Of a DNA stretch of 64,000 bases, positions 8,775 to 16,496 are shown one piece after another. The notes under the pieces are model-generated. The model was not told the origin of the DNA. It made no database searches and saw nothing but the letters and a program-made list of their open reading frames with translations. Both the position numbers and the translations under genes were made by a program. Origin of the DNA: Thermoanaerobacterium saccharolyticum (lineage in GTDB: Bacteria; Bacillota; Thermoanaerobacteria; Thermoanaerobacterales; Thermoanaerobacteraceae); assembly GCF_000747665.1 (NCBI RefSeq), contig NZ_BBKT01000015.1:107685-171684 (forward strand), given 5' to 3'. Each line of letters begins with the position of its first letter. Within the stretch, counting starts at the first letter, position 1.

Positions 8775-9994
8775 TTAATACGAGAATGTCGCTATTGCAC
8801 CCGATGACTTATCAGAGTTATCGTAGTAATAGTGGCACATTTGAATATAAGTTTTTGTTCCCTGGTCAGCCCAATATTTTGTCCCCCATTGAGACATTTT
8901 ACCTGAGCTTTGTGTTCCAGGTTGTCCTTGTGTACCTGCCAAGTATTGTGTTTCAAAAACAGTTCCACTTGAATTTTCTAACCCTACGCCTCCAACATTA
9001 TTTATTGCGGTTGTAGTGGAACTTACCTCTGTATTATCAATAAACACTTGGTCTGCTGTTGTATCTTTTACGTCAGCATTAAGCGAAGGCCACTTTGGAT
9101 GGTAAACATGATACCAGCCGTACATTTTAACAGCCATTGCACCTGCTTTTAACGATTCTGAAGGCCAAGTTGAATACCATTCATTGGGAAGTACGTTTTT
9201 TACATAATAGTAGAAATCTCTGTACTTATTGTTTTGTGGTAATTGGGATCCGATGAAGAACGATCATGATAAACTCTTATGTAATCAGGACGTACGTGAT
9301 CGCCTGTTGATAACACTCCCATTGGAGCTTCTTGTATATCTGCAGAGTTTATTCCTTTTTCAATTTGAATGCCGCGGTAACTGGCTTTATTACTTTCAAT
9401 AAGCTTTCCTTCTTTATTAACAATATCACCATTAATTCGAGCTTTAATTATTTTCAATGCTTCCTTCTCATCTTCGCTGCCAAATCCATAACCAGCGGGT
9501 ATAAGTATTTCCAATGGAGCATCTGACATTTCAATTACTTTCCAATTGTCAGCTTCCTTGCCCAACACTACTAAGTTATAATTTACTCCATTGAAAAAAT
9601 ATTTGTTCTCTTTTTTTACTCTGTAATCTATCCCAACTAAATATGCCTGAACTTCATTATACTGCTGTTTATACTGAGATAGGTTAGTTAATTGGGCAAC
9701 CACATCATCTGAAAGGGTTTTCATTTCCTTAATTTTTGCTGATTTTACATTAAATATACCCAACCCATTCTTTGCATTATCAGCGTCATTGATAAACCCT
9801 TGAATACCTTCTCGATTTATATTTGCCTGTAGATCAACATAAGTTTTCCAATCGCCTTTGTTGATTGAATCGACAAGCAAATTGACAACTGTCTGAGAGT
9901 TATCAACTTTATCATTTACACTTACTGCAAATGCGGATGAGAGACTTAATACGAGCATACATACTACTATCAAAAATGTAACTGTACGTTTCAT
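8775..9994 (-). CDS. Secreted SpoIID/LytB-domain protein (frameshifted)
   Basis: The first frame (9200-9994) has a signal peptide (MKRTVTFLIVVCMLVLSLSS...AFA) and a roughly 200-residue N-terminal domain, then enters the SpoIID region at RPDYIRVYHDRSSS. The second frame continues it as FYYYVKNVLPNEWYSTWP...SLKAGAMAVKMYGWYH, the typical SpoIID/LytB pattern, down to 8775. The junction is AAAA at 9232-9235; one added A joins the frames. The SpoIID family comprises lytic transglycosylases and amidase enhancers acting on peptidoglycan; here the domain lies on a standalone exported protein outside any sporulation operon. Either a pseudogene or a base-call error. Confidence 0.75.
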
Positions 9995-10169
9995 TGCAAT
10001 ATTCCTTCTTGTTTTTTATGATTGACTTTACACCCCTTTGGGTGTATCTTTGTAGTGCAAGGCTCTCTAATATCCTCTTAATCAAAGATTTTAAGTGGTC
10101 AGAATTAGGTGGATAATTGGAGCCTTTTTTGTTGCCTGATAATATATCCGGTGACCTTATATTTAACAT
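9912..10169 (-). CDS. Small ORF with a strong ribosome site, unknown
   Basis: An 85-residue frame opens at ATG 10169 behind AAAGGAGGT at good spacing, and overlaps the first 83 nt of the SpoIID-like gene in another frame. The product is basic (SLIKRILESLALQRYTQRGVKS) with no signal peptide or motif I recognise. The Shine-Dalgarno quality is the main support. It could be a leader ORF coupled to the SpoIID-like gene or a truncated remnant. Confidence 0.35.
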   Translation of the reverse strand: MLNIRSPDILSGNKKGSNYPPNSDHLKSLIKRILESLALQRYTQRGVKSIIKNKKEYCNETYSYIFDSSMYARIKSLIRICSKCK

Positions 10170-10217
10170 GATGTGTACCTCCTTTCGCTTTTCTTTAGTT
10201 TTTTGAGGAAGTCCCAA

Positions 10218-10560
10218 TTAACCATCTGGAGTTGTCAATAAAAGTACAGTCTGAAAACTCACAAAGTAAATTTGGGTACATGAGCGAAGCGTGTTGAAAG
10301 TTCATATCTATGAGTAATGTCTACATCTCACTCATTCTCAGATTCTCACGATCTTCAAAGAAGCCCTCATGTATATTAATGCTATCTATTTATGAATTTT
10401 ACATGTGATAGGTAACCCAAATAAGCTTCTATTGTTTTTTTTCATATTTTTGGCTTACAAATTCCACTTAAGCTCATGTTGCATATTCTCCCATGTCTCA
10501 CAGGATCTTTGTTCTTAATTCCTTTGTTCTGCCTTACATGAAGTAGATGTCAGCTATGCG
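10218..10560. other. Gene-free stretch, probably decayed sequence
   Basis: About 340 bp without an open frame. Both strands show short broken coding-like stretches interrupted by stops, consistent with a decayed gene or insertion element, but no family is recognisable. It ends exactly where the 1-kb direct repeat begins. Confidence 0.4.
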
Positions 10561-10643
10561 CCCTTTGATATTAAATACTTAATCAATTCTTTAACGAATT
10601 GATTTCTTTATTTTCATTTTACAATGATAAATTTCCAATGTCT

Positions 10644-10699
10644 ACTATATCTTTGTATAGTTTTTACATAAAAACCAAAAAACTATACAAAGATATAGT
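10644..10699. terminator. 22-bp perfect inverted repeat after the regulator gene (copy A)
   Basis: ACTATATCTTTGTATAGTTTTT at one side is mirrored exactly by the bases 10678-10699, with a 12-nt loop. It starts 6 nt past the regulator stop codon. The T-rich and A-rich arm ends make it a likely bidirectional terminator; an operator role is possible. The same structure occurs in copy B at 23983-24038. Confidence 0.65.
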
Positions 10700-10704
10700 C
10701 TAGT

Positions 10705-11487
10705 TTAATCAATATCTATTAAATTTAACTTTGTTGCCTTTACTATTGCTTCTTGAATGCTTTTTACACAAAGTTTCTCAATTATTTTCTTCTTATGATA
10801 TTTTACGGTAACTGGTTTAATCCCAAGTTCTCTTGATATGGTCAATTCTTTATAGCCTTTTGCAAGCATTATCAATATTTTTATTTGTTTGCCTGTAAAA
10901 TCTATATTTTTATTTACTAGTTCAGAATTCTTTAAACAGTTTTTATATTCATTAGCAATTTTATCTGAAAGCAATTCGGCAACCACATTCATTTCTTCTG
11001 TCATGTCTCTTTCTATCGTTGAAACATCTAAATATCCTATTATTTTTTCATCTACAATTATTGGAGCAGCAATGCAATGCCATTTTTTTAGAATTTCACA
11101 ATAATGATATTGGGGTTCTAAATATACTAATCTTTTTAGTTTCATCGCCATTGATATGGCATTTGTACCTATGGCTTCTTCTTTAAAAGATATGCCAATT
11201 AAACAGTCAAAATTGATGTGACATAGCATTTTTTCATGACACATCGTATTCAAAAGATATCCTTCATCGTCAGTTAATAAAAATATGTACTTACCCTTTA
11301 AACTCTTTAAAATATTGCCAACAACATTTTTAAATGTCTTAATCAATGTCATATTTTTCTTTAATCTGATTTGCAAATCATTTCCTCTTGAAATTATTGC
11401 AGGATCTGCCATCGAACTTGTAAGCCCTGCTTTTACGCATCTTTTATATGAATAAAGTATTTCTTCATATATTTGCATATTTCCCAT
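10705..11487 (-). CDS. GAF-domain LuxR-type transcriptional regulator, copy A
   Basis: The protein has 260 residues from an ATG behind GGGGGA. The first about 180 residues match the sensory half of AcoR/DhaR-type activators: YKRCVKAGLTSSM at the start and a GAF-type core with EEAIGTNAISMAM, LEPQYHYCEILKKWHCIAAPI and IIGYLDVS. In place of the usual AAA+ domain there is a LuxR-type helix-turn-helix (FTGKQIKILIMLAKGYKELTISRELGI, VTVKYHKKKI). It therefore looks like a ligand-sensing activator that does not need sigma-54. It differs from copy B at five residues. Its place beside the peptide locus suggests control of that locus, which is inference. Confidence 0.82.
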   Translation of the reverse strand: MGNMQIYEEILYSYKRCVKAGLTSSMADPAIISRGNDLQIRLKKNMTLIKTFKNVVGNILKSLKGKYIFLLTDDEGYLLNTMCHEKMLCHINFDCLIGISFKEEAIGTNAISMAMKLKRLVYLEPQYHYCEILKKWHCIAAPIIVDEKIIGYLDVSTIERDMTEEMNVVAELLSDKIANEYKNCLKNSELVNKNIDFTGKQIKILIMLAKGYKELTISRELGIKPVTVKYHKKKIIEKLCVKSIQEAIVKATKLNLIDID

Positions 11488-11577
11488 ATAAATCCCCCGT
11501 AAAACTTACAAATTTATTCTTTCATAATATAAGACAATTTTTTAAGGAATCTGTTACAGTTTTTTATAAAAATTTTT

Positions 11578-11824
11578 ATATTTTTTTATAGTAAACAATC
11601 AATTGTATCTTTGTGAACAAGTACATAAATTCCCACACCTTTTCGCGAATATCTAATTCTGTGAAAATCCTTTACCTCCTCAAACAGAAAATTCCCCAAA
11701 CAATAAGTCTACGGGAACATAAAACACACTTCAATATTTAATTAAAAAATCTTTAAAGCCTTTGATTTCAACTTATTTATTCTTACTTTTATTAAACATA
11801 AATCAAATATCTTTCTTGATTTTT
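11578..11824. other. Intergenic stretch with no assigned gene
   Basis: Together with the repeat's upstream part this gives about 335 bp without a gene. The minus strand has a good GAGGAGGT site near 11680 but no start codon at working distance. I see no RNA or motif that I can name. Confidence 0.4.
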
Positions 11825-12571
11825 TTAATCATTTATATAAGCCATCACTGGGCGGTGATCTGAAATATCCACTTGCAATACTTTGCTTTTTGTTGCATCA
11901 ATCGAAGTTCCACAGTTAAATAAAAAATCAATCTTTGGATTATTAGAATTATTATAGCATTCCAGTGTGCATATACCTGCAGGTCCGCTATCAACCATAG
12001 AAAAAACATTATTGAGCATTATATTATAGGTATCTGAGTTTTCTCCATCGTTCAAATCACAACCAATAATCAATCTTTCATTTGAAAATCCATTATTATT
12101 TAATTCATCTTTAATCTTTTGTGCTTGAATCACTTGATCACCGTTTAACCCTAGATGAGTTGTTCCAACATAGAAGTAAGAACTGCCAAAATCAACACGC
12201 ACAAGAAGAAAGCTGCGATTTTCTGAACTATTTACCTTAGACAAGTAAACTCTTAAAGCCGTTGTCAAAGAGCAACTACTTATAATTGCATTACCATAAT
12301 AACCTGGATTCATGTTAATAGATGTAATATATTTATAATTCCAAGTCGTCCCAGTAATCGCGGTAAGTTTATTAGAAATATACTCTGCCTGATGAATATT
12401 TGTGCCAGATCGTATAGTATATGCATCTACTTCTTGAAGACAGACAATTGAAGCTCTCGAACTTTTAATTTCATCCGCGATTTTATCAAGATTTTCCGCT
12501 TTTGGATCTGGATAACCGCCATCCTTGTTTTGTCCAGCTTTAATATTCCACGTAAGAATATTTATTGTCAT
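11825..12571 (-). CDS. Endonuclease/exonuclease/phosphatase family protein
   Basis: The protein has 248 residues behind a GGTGG site. EEP-fold motifs appear in order: LTWNIKAGQ (Asn metal site), IVCLQEVDA (catalytic Glu), VGTTHLGLNG, GCDLNDGEN (Asp/Asn pair), IDFLFNCG and DISDHRPVMAYI (catalytic Asp-His). It has no signal peptide, so it is likely cytoplasmic. EEP enzymes hydrolyse phosphodiester or phosphomonoester bonds in nucleic acids, inositol phosphates or lipids; the substrate cannot be told. It follows the broken exporter gene by 27 nt on the same strand, which places it at the downstream end of the peptide locus. Confidence 0.82.
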   Translation of the reverse strand: MTINILTWNIKAGQNKDGGYPDPKAENLDKIADEIKSSRASIVCLQEVDAYTIRSGTNIHQAEYISNKLTAITGTTWNYKYITSINMNPGYYGNAIISSCSLTTALRVYLSKVNSSENRSFLLVRVDFGSSYFYVGTTHLGLNGDQVIQAQKIKDELNNNGFSNERLIIGCDLNDGENSDTYNIMLNNVFSMVDSGPAGICTLECYNNSNNPKIDFLFNCGTSIDATKSKVLQVDISDHRPVMAYIND

Positions 12572-12598
12572 AATTATTCCACCTATATTTTTTTAATT

Positions 12599-13036
12599 TT
12601 ATACAACAGAATCGATATCTGCTTCCATATTCTGCTCTTTTATAAAGCTGTAAAAATACCCTCCTTTTTCCACCAGTTCTTCGAAGTTTCCCTTTTCTAC
12701 AACTTTCCCATTATCAATTACATATATTGTGTCTGCATCTTTTATTGTCGATAATCTATGAGCTATTTTTACAACAGTTTTATCTTTCAAATATTTGTCT
12801 ATATTTTCCGATATATGCTTCTGCGATAAGCTATCCAAAGCAGATGTTGCTTCATCGAAAATTACAATTTTCGAATCACTTAAGATTGCTCAGGCGATGG
12901 CTATCCTTTGCTTTTGTCCACCTGACAATTTTACTCCCTTTTCTCCAACAATAGTTTCAAATCCCTGAGGCAGATTTGTAATAAAGTCATAAATATCCAC
13001 CTCTCTGCATATTTGCTCTACATAATCTCTATCTAT
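12599..13036 (-). pseudogene. Peptide/bacteriocin-type ABC exporter, C-terminal fragment
   Basis: Reading from 13036 downward gives [19 protein letters not shown], then [19 protein letters not shown], a TGA stop near 12893 where the family has Arg, then AILSDSKIVIFDEATSALDS and the switch IAHRLSTI, ending at 12599. This is the ATPase half (signature LSGGQ, Walker B, H-loop) of an exporter with fused membrane and ATPase domains. The upstream remainder lies beyond the IS200/IS605 element at 15049. It is dead as assembled because of the insertion, the nonsense codon and loss of the membrane domain. Confidence 0.82.
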
Positions 13037-13052
13037 GTTCAGAGTGAAGCCT

Positions 13053-13084
13053 CTCCATCTAAACATGAAATGTTATAGATGGAG
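13053..13084. repeat. Subterminal hairpin at the tnpB-proximal (right) end
   Basis: A 9-bp stem CTCCATCTA/TAGATGGAG encloses a 14-nt loop just downstream of the tnpB stop. In this family the end next to the tnpB 3' side is the right end, where TnpA recognises the hairpin and where the TnpB guide RNA scaffold usually lies. Confidence 0.7.
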
Positions 13085-13132
13085 CTTCCTACTGCATTAA
13101 CAGTAGAACTGCCTGTCATAAATACAGTCTAA

Positions 13133-14485
13133 TCACGCAATATAACCACATTGTGTTCCTGCTTTAACTAGACTAATTAATGTAGACAGGGTCTGCTGGC
13201 TTCTCGCTGCAATCTCAGGAACTTTTGCCTGATATTGTAACCTCTCCTTTTCAGAAAGAGGATTTAATATTTCTTTTATGAAATATCTTGCACCTATGTT
13301 GTACGATGCATTTAAGTCTGCATGATATATTTTACCCGTTGTAAACTCACATATATCTTTTTTGCTATTCCTTATTACTTTTCCTGTACCATCAAATGCT
13401 AACGCTGATGAGTTTTTAGGATTGATCCACGATACTCTTATTCCATAACTGTGTGCTATTTCACGCACTTTTTCCTGTATTTTTCGTTTTGCCCAATATT
13501 TAAGTTTTATCCTCATTCTCCGTGCATAATTACCTTTTGATTTTAATTTTCCTAAATACTCAAACACTATTGCATCGGCTTTATAGTATACAGCAAATTT
13601 TATTATTTGATGTACAGTATCGTTAATAATTTGATTTTTGATATTATTTATTTTTCTCCATAGGTTAGGCTTTCTGCCAATACCTGATATTTTTTGTGCT
13701 TTCGCTAATTTATTGATTTTATGATAAAGACGGTCTTTTTCTACAGGTTGGTTTATAAACAATCTTCCTATGACAGTTCCGTCATATTTCATTGCGCTGC
13801 ACACAGCAGAATTGGTTAATCCTAAATCTACGGCTATTATTGTTCTATCTTTAAGCGGTGTCTTGTTTAATTTAACTGTCTTTTCATATGTAAAATGCAA
13901 ATAATATTTTCTTCCACTTTTCACTAACATTGGATTCATTTCTTTGAAGTTTGTCATGTCTCTATGATTTAGGCTGTTTGTCTTAAATTCTATGTTATGC
14001 CATACCCAGTCATTGTTTTTGTACACTTTAATTTTTGCTGTATTACTTCCTGTACGCTCAAACATATTGTTTTTATAAAATACTGGATATGAATATCTTT
14101 TTGTTCCTAATACAGGCATTTTATCTTTTAGTATCTTTCCTTTTGCCTCATATTGTGCTTTCTTCTTAAGATAATTTTCTAAATTTGAATAATAGCTTTT
14201 TATTGCACCAAGTGCTTCGGCTGTAGCAGCTCTTCTTAAGTATGATGGAAATTTGTAAAATCTGCTGTCAAAATCGTACTTTGATTTGTTTTTCTTCGTA
14301 TTGTGTATTAATTTTTCTATAAAGTTTAACTGTTTTTCCACAGTTGCCAATGTTGATATGGTATTCCATTCGTCATTGATTATACTTATTATGTACGACA
14401 ATGCTTCATTGTATATGGCTATAGTATCATTGAATGATTTGTCTGATACTTTGATTTTAAATTTTACAGTTTTAATGCATTCCAT
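13133..14485 (-). CDS. tnpB: TnpB-like RNA-guided endonuclease (IS200/IS605 accessory protein)
   Basis: The protein has 450 residues. The RuvC catalytic residues can be seen in IAVDLGLTNS (first Asp, about residue 222), AIVFEYLGKLKSKG (Glu) and IYHADLNASYNIG (last Asp). The zinc-ribbon CxxC...CxxC that normally lies between the last two motifs is absent; the region reads NPKNSSALAFDGTGKV...DICEFTTGK. This is a cysteine-less TnpB subclass. Known TnpB proteins are guided by an RNA from the element's right end and cut DNA next to a short target motif, which helps keep the element at its site. The frame is intact and divergent from tnpA. Confidence 0.88.
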   Translation of the reverse strand: MECIKTVKFKIKVSDKSFNDTIAIYNEALSYIISIINDEWNTISTLATVEKQLNFIEKLIHNTKKNKSKYDFDSRFYKFPSYLRRAATAEALGAIKSYYSNLENYLKKKAQYEAKGKILKDKMPVLGTKRYSYPVFYKNNMFERTGSNTAKIKVYKNNDWVWHNIEFKTNSLNHRDMTNFKEMNPMLVKSGRKYYLHFTYEKTVKLNKTPLKDRTIIAVDLGLTNSAVCSAMKYDGTVIGRLFINQPVEKDRLYHKINKLAKAQKISGIGRKPNLWRKINNIKNQIINDTVHQIIKFAVYYKADAIVFEYLGKLKSKGNYARRMRIKLKYWAKRKIQEKVREIAHSYGIRVSWINPKNSSALAFDGTGKVIRNSKKDICEFTTGKIYHADLNASYNIGARYFIKEILNPLSEKERLQYQAKVPEIAARSQQTLSTLISLVKAGTQCGYIA

Positions 14486-14569
14486 ATCAACACCGCCTTT
14501 ACAAATAAAGTTTTTCTTACTATAATTGTATCATAAAATATTTTAGTTGTAAAAAGGACGGTATTTAAA

Positions 14570-14983
14570 ATGAATATAGATTATAAAACAAATAGACATG
14601 CATGTTATAATCTAAATTATCATTTAGTTGTCGTAACAAAATATAGACATAAATGTTTGACAAGGGAAATATTAGAACGATTAAAAGAAATAATAGAAAA
14701 TTTATTTTCTAAATGGAATTGCATTCTTATTGAATTTAATGGAGAGGCTGATCATATACATATTTTGTTTGAAGCACCTCCGCAAGTACAACTTTCTAAA
14801 TTGATAAATAATCTAAAAACAGTAACTGCAAGATTAATACGTAAAGAGTATGCTGAACATTTATCTAAATTTTATTGGAAACCGTATCTGTGGAACAGAA
14901 GTTATCTTATTTTATCATCTGGAGGCGCACCAATTGAAATTATAAAAAAATATATCCAAGAACAAAATACACCTGATGATTAG
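14570..14983 (+). CDS. tnpA: IS200/IS605 transposase TnpA (Y1 HUH)
   Basis: The protein has 137 residues, usual for the family. The HUH motif is present as EADHIHILFEAPP (about residue 60) and the catalytic tyrosine is in EIIKKYIQEQ near the C-terminus. The start ATG follows AAAGGACGG. The enzyme cuts and rejoins single-stranded DNA at the hairpin ends of the element during replication. The intact frame and intact ends suggest the element could still move. Confidence 0.92.
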   Translation: MNIDYKTNRHACYNLNYHLVVVTKYRHKCLTREILERLKEIIENLFSKWNCILIEFNGEADHIHILFEAPPQVQLSKLINNLKTVTARLIRKEYAEHLSKFYWKPYLWNRSYLILSSGGAPIEIIKKYIQEQNTPDD

Positions 14984-14999
14984 CAGTGATGATGCCTTA

Positions 15000-15028
15000 C
15001 TCCACCTAAATTTCCATTATAGGTGGAG
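15000..15028. repeat. Subterminal hairpin at the tnpA-proximal (left) end
   Basis: CTCCACCTA and TAGGTGGAG form a stem about 20 bp inside the element end next to the ABC flank ending TTGAAC. It resembles the opposite-end hairpin with one base-pair change. Confidence 0.7.
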
Positions 15029-15048
15029 ACTGCGGCTACTGTCTCTCC

Positions 15049-15120
15049 GTTCAATGTTAGATTGTTTAATATGGTATCGTCAAATAATAATAAGTCCTGC
15101 GTCACTATCGAAATCTTACT
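15049..15120 (-). pseudogene. ABC exporter, upstream fragment of ATPase domain
   Basis: The minus strand reads RSKISIVTQDLLLFDDTILNN and then LTLN up to the IS border. This is the ATPase Q-loop region and joins in frame to the fragment at 13036 on the far side of the IS element. Everything upstream (Walker A, membrane domain, any peptidase domain) is missing. The DNA passes directly into the middle of a radical SAM gene at about 15110-15125, so a deletion removed the 3' part of that gene and the 5' part of this one. Confidence 0.8.
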
Positions 15121-15789
15121 TCTTATGTGTTAGCAAAAGTTCCCTTCCCTCTTATTTTACTGCAGCTTTCTTCATCATACCCATCTAAGCTGATTTCTAC
15201 AGCATAAACAGCATTTGTTATTTTTTCGATATCTTCTTCCTTTATCAATGTCGCATTTGTACATAAAACCACTTTCCCACCATATACCAATTTAATGTAT
15301 TCCAAAATATAGTAAAAATCGTCTCTAACTAAAGGTTCTCCACCTGAGATAACAACCTCTTGAGGCTTTAATTTTAAAATTTTATCAATCGCTCTTTTTA
15401 TATCACTGGTTGATAAAATATCGTCTTTTTTTTAAATAATTGTCTGCATCAACACAGCAATATTCACAGCTTAAATTACATCTGTTTGTTATTGAAAAGA
15501 CTACTTTGGGGATAAAATCAATTTCAAACTCATAAGTTTGATCAGCATTCAACAAACCAATATTATCTAAACAATTTAATACGGATTTAAAATACTGTTG
15601 ATCTTCTTCATCTTCAAATACCTCTATAGCTTTATTGACTGGAGTAGAGGTTTCAAGTGAATATTTTATTGCTTCGTAACATTCTATAGGTATCTTAATC
15701 CACTTGCCCGTTAATCTGTTACTCAATATCACGGTATTATCTTTTATAACAATGTCACAAATCTTATCTATAAAATATTTATTCTCCAT
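15115..15789 (-). pseudogene. Radical SAM peptide maturase, truncated and frameshifted
   Basis: Start at ATG 15789 behind AGGAAG. The first about 85 residues form a leader-binding-like domain (VILSNRLTGKWIKIP), followed by the radical SAM start FSITNRCNLSCEYCCVDAD with the iron-sulfur motif CxxxCxxC. A run of eight T on the plus strand (15426-15433) shifts the frame; dropping one restores NYLKKDDILSTSD...VVISGGEPLVRDDF and then VVLCTNATL and VEISLDGYDEES. The gene stops at FANT, where the deletion fuses it to the ABC exporter, so the C-terminal SPASM-type region is lost. It belonged to a RiPP maturase of the class with an N-terminal domain. Confidence 0.8.
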
Positions 15790-15801
15790 CTTTATCACTT
15801 C

Positions 15802-16479
15802 CTAATTGTTCAAGTAACTTAGAATCTTGCCATCTTGTATTGTTATGCATACATCTGCTGATGCTGCTATATCTTTATTATGAGTTACCATAATCAAAGT
15901 CTGTCCAAATTTTTCTACACAGAGTTTAAAGAATTTCATCACTTCATCCGCTGTTTTACTGTCTAAATTACCTGTTGGTTCATCTGCAAATATTATATCT
16001 GGTTTGTTTGATAGTGCCCTTGCTATTGCTACTCTTTGCTGCTGTCCTCCTGAGAGTTCATTTGGAAAGCTTTTTATCTTGCTATCTAGTCCTAAAATTT
16101 CTATTATTTCCGATATGTAGTCCTTATCTATTTTTTTATTATCTAATGATACTGGCAATGTTATATTTTCATACACGTCTATAACTGGTATAAGGTTAAA
16201 GCTTTGAAATACAAATCCGAAGTTTCGCCTTCTCAGTATCGAAAGTTTTTCTTCTGATAGATTAAATATATTCTCACCATTTAATAATACTTCACCTGAT
16301 GTAGGCACATCTAGTCCTGCCATGCAGTGAAGCAGCGTACTCTTACCTGAACCGCTGGGGCCTATTATAGTAGTGAATTTTCCATTTTCTATAGAAACTG
16401 ATACTTCCTTTAAAGCCTCTACTTTATTGTCACCTTTACCGTATATCTTAGTCAATTTTACTGTCTCTAATATGCTCAT
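15802..16479 (-). CDS. MacB/LolD-type ABC transporter ATPase (pair 2)
   Basis: The protein has 225 residues from the ATG at 16479, which follows AGGTGGAG; a GTG nine bases earlier overlaps that site. It has Walker [13 protein letters not shown]-loop [10 protein letters not shown], signature LSGGQQQR, Walker [13 protein letters not shown] and switch MVTHN. The conserved FQ.NLIP and EPTGNLD pattern places it with ATPases that serve FtsX-type permeases. These complexes pump out or sense antimicrobial peptides and lipids. It is coupled to the permease gene upstream by 17 nt and to the maturase gene downstream by 12 nt, which supports a role in efflux of or immunity to the local peptide. Confidence 0.88.
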   Translation of the reverse strand: MSILETVKLTKIYGKGDNKVEALKEVSVSIENGKFTTIIGPSGSGKSTLLHCMAGLDVPTSGEVLLNGENIFNLSEEKLSILRRRNFGFVFQSFNLIPVIDVYENITLPVSLDNKKIDKDYISEIIEILGLDSKIKSFPNELSGGQQQRVAIARALSNKPDIIFADEPTGNLDSKTADEVMKFFKLCVEKFGQTLIMVTHNKDIAASADVCITIQDGKILSYLNN

Positions 16480-16496
16480 AATCTCCACCTCATCTT

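Larger units (their letters stand above)
10561..11577. repeat. Direct repeat copy A (1017 bp) carrying the GAF-LuxR regulator
   Basis: This segment aligns base for base with 23900-24916 at an offset of 13339 nt, with only scattered substitutions. It includes the regulator gene, its upstream leader and the downstream 22-bp inverted repeat. Matching stops at 10560/23899 on one side and 11578/24917 on the other. Confidence 0.9.
13037..15048. mobile_element. IS200/IS605-family element (about 2.0 kb) inserted in the ABC exporter
   Basis: The element carries divergent tnpB (minus) and tnpA (plus). Each end has a subterminal hairpin: CTCCATCTA...TAGATGGAG at 13053-13084 and CTCCACCTA...TAGGTGGAG at 15000-15028. 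Boundaries were set by rejoining the interrupted ABC gene: flank ...ACATTGAAC and flank ATAGATAGAG give an in-frame [12 protein letters not shown]. The GAAC shared at the left flank and the right end fits the family's target/cleavage-site pairing and the absence of a target duplication. Ends are uncertain by a few bases. Confidence 0.8.

Noticed and set aside
10218..10560. Broken coding-like stretches that could be an old transposase.
   Set aside because: No recognisable motif or end; listed only as a gene-free stretch.
11640..11690. A GAGGAGGT site on the minus strand suggesting a second small peptide gene.
   Set aside because: No ATG, GTG or TTG at suitable distance, and the frame would need an ATT start.
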